From Lachnospiraceae bacterium (GTDB taxonomy: Bacteria; Bacillota; Clostridia; Lachnospirales; Lachnospiraceae): 39,296 nt of DNA. The DNA is taken from the NCBI GenBank assembly GCA_014804365.1, contig JAAUZX010000020.1, forward strand, positions 52,061 through 91,356, in the 5' to 3' direction. The stretch's first letter is position 1, and each line of letters opens with the position of its first letter. This document shows, piece after piece, positions 1 to 6,541 of the stretch. Both the position numbers and the translations under genes were made by a program. The notes beneath the pieces were generated by a model. The model made no database searches and had not been told where the DNA came from. It worked only from the letters and a program-made list of their open reading frames with translations.

Positions 1-210
1 CTGACGGTAGTGGAGGACCGTGTAACAGCGATCGAAGAGCGTCTGACGGTAGTGGAAGACCGTGTAACAGCGATTGAAGAGCGCCTGACGGTAGTGGAGG
101 AGCATGTAGCAGCGATCGAAGAGCGTCTGACGGTAGTGGAGGAGCATGTAGCAGCGATCGAAGAGCGTCTGACGGTAGTGGAAGAAACGGTTACAGTATT
201 AGAAAGTCGG
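1..210 (+). repeat. 42-bp tandem repeat, four copies plus a diverged fifth
   Basis: Units lie at 1-42, 43-84, 85-126 and 127-168, with a decayed copy at 169-210. The third and fourth copies are identical and the first two differ from each other at only a few bases. The unit is a multiple of three, so copy-number change lengthens or shortens the coiled coil without breaking the frame. Confidence 0.95.
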
Positions 211-429
211 CTATCGATTGTTGAAAACAAGGTTACGGATATTAATTTGACACTCGAAAATGAAATACGTGTCAATATTAAACGTGTAGCTGAGGGACAT
301 CTCGATATCTCGAGAAATTTGCGTGAGGCGCTAAAGATGGAGGACGAAAAGGAGATGATTTCCGTTCGTGTAAGCATTCTTGAAACCGAAATGCGCAAAA
401 CAAAAGAGCGTCTGGGGGATATTGCATGA
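1..429 (+). CDS. Coiled-coil repeat protein, 3' end only
   Basis: The reading frame is open from the first base, so the true start lies upstream. The visible 142 residues begin with four copies of a 14-residue unit (LTVVEDRVTAIEER and variants) and a diverged fifth copy, then a non-repetitive helical tail ending KERLGDIA. Each unit is two heptads with hydrophobic residues at a and d (L/V, then V/I) and E/R elsewhere, which predicts a long parallel coiled coil. No cysteine, membrane segment or enzymatic motif is visible. A terminator follows at 471-500. I do not recognise the family. Similar short coiled-coil proteins of Firmicutes are usually called hypothetical or DUF-type, and a structural or scaffold role is only a guess. 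Confidence 0.7.
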   Translation: MTVVEDRVTAIEERLTVVEDRVTAIEERLTVVEEHVAAIEERLTVVEEHVAAIEERLTVVEETVTVLESRLSIVENKVTDINLTLENEIRVNIKRVAEGHLDISRNLREALKMEDEKEMISVRVSILETEMRKTKERLGDIA

Positions 430-470
430 TCATAGCCTTAGAAGCAAAATAATGCAGAACAAAAGGACAG

Positions 471-500
471 AAAAAGGCAGTCGGATCAGATTGCCTTTTT
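471..500 (+). terminator. Rho-independent terminator after the coiled-coil gene
   Basis: AAAAAGGCA at 471-479 pairs with TGCCTTTTT at 492-500 around a short loop, and the right arm supplies the T-tract. It separates the first gene from the next transcription unit. Confidence 0.75.
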
Positions 501-509
501 GATATTTAG

Positions 510-538
510 GTGACTTTGTGCAACAGTCGTGGTATACT
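510..538 (+). promoter_or_regulatory. Extended -10 promoter for the LtaS-like gene
   Basis: TATACT at 533-538 is preceded by TG one base upstream (530-531), an extended -10. A weak -35 (GTGACT, 510-515) lies 17 bases upstream. Predicted transcription begins near 545. That favours the ATG at 602 over the upstream in-frame GTG at 518 as translation start. Confidence 0.55.
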
Positions 539-601
539 GTACCCGACAGATCGGCAACGATACGGCATAATGCAGATAAAATCACAGAGGAACAGAATGA
601 T

Positions 602-2533
602 ATGGACAGAATGAATATGAACACAATTACTACCAACATTAGGAAGGAAAAAGTGCTATACTTCTTCCTGTTGACCGGACTGGTCATAGTGTATGCTACA
701 TATATCCCGTGTCTGATGGACTATTATATTGTTCGTCCGGAACAATCCTATTTTTCTTTTTTTTACGATAACTATTTAAAAGCTCCTTTAGTGTTTGAGG
801 GCATTGTCATAGGCATGGCGGTTGCCGCGTTTTACTGTCTTACTCTGCAAGCCGGGGTGAGTACGCTGATTGTGTCTGCACTCTTGTTTATCCTGACACA
901 TGCCAGTTATATCAAATACATAAACCGAAAAGAACTGCTCAGGCTGGATGACCTGAGGCTGACGGAGGCGGCAGGCATGGCGCTTGACTACTTTCGCTTT
1001 GCGATAAACCGCTGGCTCGTGTTGCTGGCGGGTGTGCTCATTTTTTTTGCCGGTGCAGGGTTTGCGCTGGATTGGTTTAGGAGGAAAGTGCGGAAGAAGA
1101 GTGAGGCTGGCAGGGGGGCGGCGGGAAAGAATCGCCCACGTCAACGTCAATGGATCGTAGTATGCGCGAGGTTGCTGTGCTGCGCATGTCTGTGTGCCGC
1201 TATCTTTCTTTATACGGATCATTTTCTGGGGGAAAGATATGTGATCGACGTGATCGAACCTCTTGTCCCTGAGACTGACCGGTATGTGCTGTACCGCTTT
1301 CTGCAAAATGACAGTCTTTCTACGATCAGCGTGGAGCGGGTAGAAGAAAGCTATGATTACCTGCTCTCTAAGGAGCCGCCGAAAGAGGTAGCAGACGGGG
1401 AGGATTATCCGAATGTGATCGTGATTATGAATGAATCATGGTGGAATACGGATAATATACAGACGGATCGGATCACCTTCTCACAGGATCCGATGGTACC
1501 TTATAAGGAGCTTGCGGACAGATGTGTTACCGGTTACCAGACGTCTGCTGTCTTCGGGGGAGGTACGGTGACACCGGAGATCGAGTTCCTGACCGGATTG
1601 AACGCGAAATACTATCGCGCTGATTCCGCGTATGCACAGATGCAGGGGCGCAAGGTTCCTTCTCTTGTGGATTATTTCAACGGACTGGATTATGAGACTG
1701 TGGCGATACATCCTTATTACGGCACGTTTTATGGCCGGGATGCCGCGTATGCAACCATGGGGTTTGATCAGGTGATCTTTGAGGAAGACATGCAGTATAG
1801 GGATATCTATACGCGCTATATCTCAGACGAATCGCTGGCAAAGCAGATCATTGCAAAGATGGAGGAGGAGAGCAGTGAACCTAAGTTTATATGGGCGCTG
1901 TCCATAGGGAATCATAGAAGGACGCTGAACTACTCCGTGGAGTCGGTGACGGATTATGATTATCCTATCTCTGTAACACTCAATGATGTAGAATTGAGCA
2001 AAGAGGATTATGACATACTTGTCAACTATATCAATGGAATATATTTGGCGAATCAGGCATTTTCACAGCTCGTAGATTATTTCACAGGTGTGGAACAGCC
2101 CACGGTTTTGTTGATGTTCGGGGATCATTGTCCTAATTTCTCTGAGGAAGTACTGGAGGCGCTTGAACTCGGTGAAGCGGACGGCGACGGGGAGAAGGCG
2201 GAACGCCTGTATTCGACACCGGTCATTGCATGGAGTAATTTTGCCGATGAGGGGCTAAGCTTTTCGGGAGAAAGCATATATTATCTGTCGCAGACGCTGA
2301 TCGATTATGCGGGACTGCCGGATTCCGATATGACCCGTATCCTACGCTATGAAAGATCTTATTTTAAAACAATTTCCCCGAAGTTCGTGCGGGATGCGTC
2401 GGGGGAGAAGCTGCATGAGTGTACCATGGAACAGCTTCAGACACTCAATCATTGCAAGGCTGTGCAGTATGATATTCTGCACGGAGAGGGGATCGGCAGG
2501 GACGTCTGGCAGCCAATTGTAGACGAGCCGTGA
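602..2533 (+). CDS. LtaS-family phosphoglycerol/phosphoethanolamine transferase-like membrane sulfatase
   Basis: The protein of 643 residues has an N-terminal block of hydrophobic membrane segments (roughly residues 15-220) followed by an extracellular alkaline-phosphatase/sulfatase-fold domain. Residues matching the LtaS active site are visible: Glu278 in NVIVIMNESWWN (metal ligand), Thr322 in FGGGTVTPEIEF (predicted nucleophile) and Asp508-His509 in MFGDHCPN (metal ligands). Family members transfer phosphoglycerol or a related phospho-headgroup from lipid to lipoteichoic acid or other surface glycans; the exact acceptor cannot be read from the sequence. I chose ATG 602 because the upstream GTG at 518 lies before the predicted transcription start. 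The gene has its own promoter and a shared terminator, so it is probably monocistronic and not part of the pilus locus. Confidence 0.85.
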   Translation: MDRMNMNTITTNIRKEKVLYFFLLTGLVIVYATYIPCLMDYYIVRPEQSYFSFFYDNYLKAPLVFEGIVIGMAVAAFYCLTLQAGVSTLIVSALLFILTHASYIKYINRKELLRLDDLRLTEAAGMALDYFRFAINRWLVLLAGVLIFFAGAGFALDWFRRKVRKKSEAGRGAAGKNRPRQRQWIVVCARLLCCACLCAAIFLYTDHFLGERYVIDVIEPLVPETDRYVLYRFLQNDSLSTISVERVEESYDYLLSKEPPKEVADGEDYPNVIVIMNESWWNTDNIQTDRITFSQDPMVPYKELADRCVTGYQTSAVFGGGTVTPEIEFLTGLNAKYYRADSAYAQMQGRKVPSLVDYFNGLDYETVAIHPYYGTFYGRDAAYATMGFDQVIFEEDMQYRDIYTRYISDESLAKQIIAKMEEESSEPKFIWALSIGNHRRTLNYSVESVTDYDYPISVTLNDVELSKEDYDILVNYINGIYLANQAFSQLVDYFTGVEQPTVLLMFGDHCPNFSEEVLEALELGEADGDGEKAERLYSTPVIAWSNFADEGLSFSGESIYYLSQTLIDYAGLPDSDMTRILRYERSYFKTISPKFVRDASGEKLHECTMEQLQTLNHCKAVQYDILHGEGIGRDVWQPIVDEP

Positions 2534-2569
2534 GCCGGCTCAGATCAGCGGCACAGATGTAGAAAAACA

Positions 2570-2604
2570 GACAGGGAACCCAAATTAGGTTCCCTGTCAA
2601 TGGT
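2570..2604. terminator. Bidirectional terminator between convergent genes
   Basis: GACAGGGAACC (2570-2580) and GGTTCCCTGTC (2588-2598) form a perfect 11-bp stem with a 7-base loop. T-rich runs follow on both strands, so it can end both the LtaS-like transcript and the convergent Rpn-like transcript. Confidence 0.9.
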
Positions 2605-2606
2605 TT

Positions 2607-3437
2607 TTATATCGTTTGATCGGCTTTCAGTTTTTTTACTTCATCAAGAGATAATCCAGAAATGTTTGCAATTTCGTCGAAGGCATATTTTCCTGCTGAC
2701 AACATACGGAGAGCTGCTTCTTTCATCCCTTCTTTCATCCCTTCTTTTATCCCTTCTTTTAAGGATTCGTTTCTCATATCTTCCATCACTTTACACATTT
2801 CCTGAACTCCTTTCGGATTTTCTTTCAGATATCTGGTTCGTTCTGCCAGCGGTTCAAAATTCATGTCATCTGCCTTGGTGCAGTTAAAATCGTGCATGAG
2901 TTTTCCGATATTGGAATCTCCACGATATTCACCATTTACATAAAGGATATGTTGCCCATCTTCAAAAGATTTACCCGTTACAAGATTGATTTTCTCAATG
3001 GGATAAACAGCTTCACCCAGACCATAAAAATCTTTTTCGATGATAAAAATCGTATAGGTGTCCGGCAATTCTGTAAATTCCTGACCGGAGTGAAGATTCT
3101 CTATATCCATCACGCTGGAATGGTATCTTGCCCTGTGTGGGTCGGCACCCTTGTCCTCCCTCTGGATTTCCAAATCGTATCTTTTTCCGGCCAAATCTGT
3201 TCCATATGCGTCCAGACAGATGGAACGTGCCCCAGCTAGCCTTTTCATATCTTTCTGTGTTTCACAGTCGGTGATAACCAAATCCGGTTTATCCGTGATA
3301 ATGCGTAGTACAAATTCCGCCAGTGGAATATTGTCTTTGAACAGGCAGCGCATGAAATCATCATCTATTGGTCGCAGCCTTCGCAAACGTTGTAAATCTT
3401 CCTGATGTTGCTGTTCTGTCACTGTCAATATTTCCAT
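2607..3437 (-). CDS. Rpn family / PD-(D/E)XK nuclease-family putative transposase protein
   Basis: The 276-residue protein has the layout of the Rpn/PDDEXK_2 family that is abundant in Lachnospiraceae: an N-terminal RRLRPIDDDFMRCLF segment, a central strand pattern with LDAYGTDLAGKRYDLEIQ (candidate acidic residue and ExQ catalytic pair), RARYHSSVMD, and a C-terminal Lys/Glu-rich KEGMKEGMKEA tract before a short helical tail. E. coli RpnA-type proteins are DNA endonucleases that promote RecA-independent recombination, and the family is often annotated as transposase without true transposon ends. No inverted repeats flank this copy. RBS AAGGGAG precedes the ATG. It has its own extended -10 promoter on the minus strand. 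The nuclease assignment is by family resemblance. Confidence 0.85.
   Translation of the reverse strand: MEILTVTEQQHQEDLQRLRRLRPIDDDFMRCLFKDNIPLAEFVLRIITDKPDLVITDCETQKDMKRLAGARSICLDAYGTDLAGKRYDLEIQREDKGADPHRARYHSSVMDIENLHSGQEFTELPDTYTIFIIEKDFYGLGEAVYPIEKINLVTGKSFEDGQHILYVNGEYRGDSNIGKLMHDFNCTKADDMNFEPLAERTRYLKENPKGVQEMCKVMEDMRNESLKEGIKEGMKEGMKEAALRMLSAGKYAFDEIANISGLSLDEVKKLKADQTI
2715..2762. repeat. 12-bp tandem repeat inside the Rpn-like gene
   Basis: CCCTTCTTTCAT-type units repeat at 2727-2738, 2739-2750 and 2751-2762, with a partial copy just before. They encode the KEGM(K/I) tract on the minus strand. The in-frame 4-residue unit can vary in copy number without frameshift, a known habit of Rpn-family C-termini. 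Confidence 0.8.
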
Positions 3438-3465
3438 CTGTTCTCCCTTCTGTTTTTACATCTCC

Positions 3466-3494
3466 ATATTAGCATAAGCCTCTTGATTTTACAA
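3466..3494 (-). promoter_or_regulatory. Minus-strand promoter of the Rpn-like gene
   Basis: Read on the minus strand: TTGTAA (3494-3489), a 17-base spacer, then TAATAT (3471-3466) preceded by TGc, an extended -10. It lies about 30 bases upstream of the ATG at 3437. Confidence 0.65.
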
Positions 3495-3622
3495 GCATGA
3501 AGACGGCGGAATGCCTGTCTTTTGGGGATTTCACACCCACGCAACAGCCTGAACGACCGATTTGATCAATGTATGAAAAGGAAATAAATATACAAATATC
3601 AACAAAAGAATCCCAAAAAGAC
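3495..3622. other. Non-coding part of the divergent spacer before pilC
   Basis: Together with the two flanking promoters this makes a 302-base gene-free spacer (3438-3739). Apart from a weak bulged hairpin near 3498-3518 I see no gene, riboswitch core or repeat in it. It is markedly A-rich towards the pilC promoter. Confidence 0.5.
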
Positions 3623-3650
3623 TTGAAAAGCTAGACAAATGTGATAAAAT
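3623..3650 (+). promoter_or_regulatory. Sigma-A promoter of the type IV pilus locus
   Basis: TTGAAA (3623-3628), a 16-base spacer, then TGa-TAAAAT (-10 at 3645-3650), so it carries the extended -10 element. Transcription should begin near 3657, leaving an untranslated leader of about 80 bases before pilC. I could not match the leader to a known riboswitch class. Confidence 0.75.
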
Positions 3651-3739
3651 ACAAAGTGGAAATAGTTTGTTGTAAGGTGCAGATGCTCCGGATAACAGAC
3701 TGTTAAGGTATTATACATAGGTCGAAAAGAGGTCATGAA

Positions 3740-4954
3740 ATGGCAGTTTATGGATATGAGGTGATTGATAAAGCCGGTAAAACTTCGAAAGGAAGTATAG
3801 ATGCCGACTCCGTAGGCGCAGCGAGAGCGGAACTGAAGAGACAGAATCTGACAGTAGTCAACATCTCAGAGCAGAATGCGTTGACGAAGGATATTAATAT
3901 CGATATCGGCGGCAAGCCCACGGCGAGAGACCTGAGCGTGTTCTGCCGTCAGTTCGTGAGTATGACGAGAGCGGGTGTCAGCATTCTGGAAGCGATGAAG
4001 ATGCTCTGTGAACAGACGGAGAATAAGAGACTGAAGAAAGCGCTGGAAGAAGTCAGGGTCAGCATGGAGAAGGGTGAACCGCTGGCGGAGTCGCTTGCGA
4101 AGGAACCGAAGATCTTTCCGGGCATCATGGTGAACATGGTAGCGGCGGGCGAGGCTTCCGGTAGTCTGGATACATCGCTGGACCGTGTGGCGACACAGCT
4201 TGAAAGAAGCAGTAAGACCCAGGCGCTGGTCAAGAAGGCGATGGTATACCCGATCGTGCTTTTGGTTGTGGCACTCGTCGTAGTAATCGTTATGCTGGTA
4301 TTCGTTATCCCGCAGTATTCATCGATGTTTGAACAGCTGGATACGGAACTGCCGGCCATTACCCAGGCTGTTCTTACTGCTAGTGACTTTATTAAGGCAA
4401 AGTGGTATATCCTCATAGCGATTGTGTTGGTTGTGGTGTTTGGAACAAAGACATTCGCCGGCACCAATACCGGCAAGCACGTGTTCGGTAAACTTGCCCT
4501 TGTCGTGCCGGGAGTAAAAGATCTGACGACCAAGTCGGCGGCGTCGTCCATGGCGCGTACCATGAGTACCCTGATGGCAGCGGGCGTGCCGATGGTGGAG
4601 GCGGTAGAGATCGTAGCGAATACCATGACGAACATATGGTTTAAAGAGGCGCTTCTGGATGCGAAGGAGCAGATCGGACTGGGCGTGCCTTTCTCCAGAC
4701 CGCTGGAGGACTGCGGATTGTATCCGCCTATGGTTTATCATATGGTCAGGATCGGTGAGGAGTCCGGTGCCATCGAAGACATGCTGGATAAGCTGGCGGA
4801 TTATTATGAAGAAGAAGTGGAGATGGCAGTACAGTCCCTGATGGCGATGATGGAACCGATGATCATCATCGTACTGGCGGCAATCGTCAGCGTTCTGATC
4901 GCTTCGGTGCTGGCGCCGATGATGAAGATGTACGAGGCTCTGGATAACGTATAA
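3740..4954 (+). CDS. pilC: Type IV pilus inner-membrane platform protein PilC (GspF family)
   Basis: At 404 residues it has the normal length for the family. It starts with the beta-rich MAVYGYEVIDKAGK segment, then two T2SSF repeats (about residues 64-190 and 265-390), each opening with an F-R/Q-F/M type helix (LSVFCRQFVSMTRAGVS and SSMARTMSTLMAAGVP). Hydrophobic segments lie near 168-192, 222-240 and 373-395. PilC is the membrane platform on which the PilB ATPase acts to insert pilin into the fibre. It is the first gene of the locus behind a strong promoter. The major pilin follows after a 106-base gap that carries its own regulatory signals. The paralogous GspF/ComGB assignment is excluded by the PilM/N/O neighbours. 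Confidence 0.95.
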   Translation: MAVYGYEVIDKAGKTSKGSIDADSVGAARAELKRQNLTVVNISEQNALTKDINIDIGGKPTARDLSVFCRQFVSMTRAGVSILEAMKMLCEQTENKRLKKALEEVRVSMEKGEPLAESLAKEPKIFPGIMVNMVAAGEASGSLDTSLDRVATQLERSSKTQALVKKAMVYPIVLLVVALVVVIVMLVFVIPQYSSMFEQLDTELPAITQAVLTASDFIKAKWYILIAIVLVVVFGTKTFAGTNTGKHVFGKLALVVPGVKDLTTKSAASSMARTMSTLMAAGVPMVEAVEIVANTMTNIWFKEALLDAKEQIGLGVPFSRPLEDCGLYPPMVYHMVRIGEESGAIEDMLDKLADYYEEEVEMAVQSLMAMMEPMIIIVLAAIVSVLIASVLAPMMKMYEALDNV

Positions 4955-4979
4955 CGGGAATCAGTATTTCCGCCGATAT
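4952..4979 (+). promoter_or_regulatory. Candidate sigma-D (SigD/FliA-type) promoter before the major pilin gene
   Basis: GCCGATAT at 4972-4979 is identical to the Bacillus sigma-D -10 consensus. TAAC at 4952-4955 (consensus TAAA) lies 16 bases upstream, within the accepted spacing. The predicted start is near 4986, just before the stem-loop at 4990-5019. An 8-base match can arise by chance about once per 65 kb per strand, so position is the main argument. Confidence 0.5.
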
Positions 4980-4989
4980 ATGATATGAA

Positions 4990-5019
4990 TTAAGCGCTTA
5001 AGTAGGGCGAAGCGTTTAA
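4990..5019 (+). promoter_or_regulatory. Stem-loop in the pilC-pilA gap
   Basis: TTAAGCGCTT (4990-4999) pairs with AAGCGTTTAA (5010-5019; one G-U) around a 10-base loop. No T-tract follows, so it is not a typical terminator. It would lie at the extreme 5' end of a transcript from the candidate sigma-D promoter, or at the 3' end of a processed pilC mRNA. Either could stabilise RNA and raise pilin output relative to PilC. Confidence 0.65.
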
Positions 5020-5060
5020 GATAAACTTAATAAATTAAAAGAAAGAAGGAGAATGTAAAC

Positions 5061-5519
5061 ATGAAAAGAGAACAGAAAACATTAACAAACAAAGGTTTCT
5101 CCCTTGTAGAGTTGATCATCGTTGTTGCTATCATGGCTGTATTGATCGGTGTATTGGCTCCCCAGTATCTGAGATATGTGGAGAAGACAAGACTGCAGAG
5201 AGATAACACGGGAATGGCTGATTTTGCAAATGTGGTGAAGATCGCATGTACAGAGGAAAACGTCAACACATCAATTCCGGCCGCTGGTGCAAAGTTCACT
5301 TTCGATGGAAACGGTGTATTGCAGAATTCCGGCGAAACAGCTCTTGATAAAGAGGTTGATATAACGGTGCATATTGCTGACGTTAAATTGACATCCAATA
5401 CTTACAAAGGCACTACGCCTTCAATAATAGCGACGATAGATAGTAATGGAATCGTGACGGTTTCATGTGATGCTTGGATTGATGCACCTGGTGGCACTCC
5501 TGGTCCTAAGCAATTCTAA
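5061..5519 (+). CDS. pilA: Major type IV pilin (prepilin, class III signal)
   Basis: A 152-residue prepilin. A short charged leader of 12 residues ends NKG, followed by FSLVELIIVVAIMAVLIGVLAP. Cleavage after Gly12 leaves Phe as residue 1 and Glu at mature +5 (Glu17), the classic PilD substrate. Two cysteines (Cys63 and Cys136) could close a C-terminal D-loop. RBS AAGGAGA (5046-5052) with 8-base spacing is the best in this part of the locus, fitting high expression. It is the shortest of the prepilin-like genes here and the most conventional, so it is the likely fibre subunit. The C-terminal half has no recognisable family match, as is usual for pilin globular domains. Confidence 0.9.
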   Translation: MKREQKTLTNKGFSLVELIIVVAIMAVLIGVLAPQYLRYVEKTRLQRDNTGMADFANVVKIACTEENVNTSIPAAGAKFTFDGNGVLQNSGETALDKEVDITVHIADVKLTSNTYKGTTPSIIATIDSNGIVTVSCDAWIDAPGGTPGPKQF

Positions 5520-5551
5520 TCAGATTATAACACTTTGAAAGGACACAGCCC

Positions 5552-6310
5552 ATGTTACCCGCAATAATGCTCTACATAATCATATTCCTCTACGGGATCG
5601 TGATCGGCAGCTTCTTGAATGTCTGCATCTTCCGTATTCCGAAACAGGAGAATATCGTTAAAATACGGTCACACTGTATGAATTGCGGGTATCAGCTGAA
5701 ATGGTACGATCTCGTGCCGGTATTCAGTTACCTGTGTCTTGGAGGAAAGTGTCGCAGTTGTAAACAGAAGATCTCCGTTCAGTATCCTCTCATTGAGCTA
5801 CTGAACGGAGTGCTCTACTGCATCGTGTTTGCGGTGTATGGTTTAAGCGTGGAAGCCCTACTTTATGCGCTGCTTACATCTGCGTTGATCGCCTTAAGCG
5901 TGATCGACTTTCGAACTTACGAGATCCCTGTGGGGATCAACATCTTTATACTGACATTGGGGCTGATTCGCATAGTGACAGACTATGCTAATTGGCTTGA
6001 CTATGCAGTCGGCTTCTTTATTGTCAGTGGCTTTCTCTATATTGTTCATTTGGTTACTAAGGGGCGCGGCATCGGCGGAGGAGATATTAAGCTGATGGCT
6101 GTGGCCGGACTTTTACTTGGATGGAAACTGATCTTACTCGCCTTTGTCTTGGGATGTATTGTCGGTTCCGTCGTACATGTTGCTCGTATGAAGATAAGCG
6201 GACAGGGGCATATGCTTGCTTTTGGTCCGTATTTGTCCGTTGGGATTCTGATTTCCGCGCTGGCAGGAGATCAGATGATCACATGGTATTTATCATGGCT
6301 TGGAATATAG
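5552..6310 (+). CDS. pilD: Prepilin leader peptidase / N-methyltransferase (A24A family)
   Basis: The 252-residue polytopic membrane protease cleaves prepilins after the leader Gly and may methylate the new N-terminus. Visible hallmarks: the N-terminal FLYGIVIGSFLNVCIFRIP segment, a zinc-type pair of CxxC motifs (Cys42/Cys45 in CMNCG, Cys67/Cys70 in CRSCK), the first catalytic Asp119 in VIDFRTYEIP and the second Asp178 in the GGGDIKL motif. The N-terminal Cys4 domain needed for methylation in PilD is intact, unlike minimal A24 enzymes. It follows pilA after 32 bases and should cleave all the prepilins encoded around it. Confidence 0.95.
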   Translation: MLPAIMLYIIIFLYGIVIGSFLNVCIFRIPKQENIVKIRSHCMNCGYQLKWYDLVPVFSYLCLGGKCRSCKQKISVQYPLIELLNGVLYCIVFAVYGLSVEALLYALLTSALIALSVIDFRTYEIPVGINIFILTLGLIRIVTDYANWLDYAVGFFIVSGFLYIVHLVTKGRGIGGGDIKLMAVAGLLLGWKLILLAFVLGCIVGSVVHVARMKISGQGHMLAFGPYLSVGILISALAGDQMITWYLSWLGI

Positions 6311-6541
6311 GGTGCAGCCTGTCTGGGTTAGGATATATAGGATTCAGGCGTACGGAGCATAGAATTATAGATTGAAAAACAGTGGTTATTTTAAAAGATA
6401 TGTTCTATATAAGAATCGTATGATATGGATTATTTGAATTAGATTATAATTACATTTTGCGTGACTATTTTAGATGTTGTGCATAATGGATTTAAATAAA
6501 GGTGGGTTCCGGAGACAGGAGCCGACGAAAGGGGAATATCG
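6311..6541. other. Spacer between pilD and pilM-pilN
   Basis: A 231-base AT-rich spacer without a convincing gene. A TATAAT at 6445-6450 could be a -10, but no good -35 sits at the right distance. A small stem (GGTTCC/GGAGCC, about 6506-6524) lies just before the pilMN ribosome binding site (GAAAGGGG). No riboswitch recognised. Confidence 0.35.

Noticed and set aside
513..523. Solo end of the MITE-like element (ACTTTGTGCAA)
   Set aside because: Only 11 bases match, with no surrounding similarity or partner arm.
518..601. N-terminal extension of the LtaS-like protein from GTG 518
   Set aside because: The extension overlaps an extended -10 promoter at 530-538 and encodes a polar, non-family-like peptide; ATG 602 directly precedes the membrane region.
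2607..3437. Intact insertion sequence
   Set aside because: The Rpn-family gene has no flanking inverted repeats or target duplication; the perfect inverted repeat beside it is a transcription terminator.
3651..3739. Riboswitch in the pilC leader (c-di-GMP class I was the prime suspect)
   Set aside because: The leader is too short and lacks the conserved core sequences and tetraloop-receptor arrangement of that class as I know them; no other class fitted.
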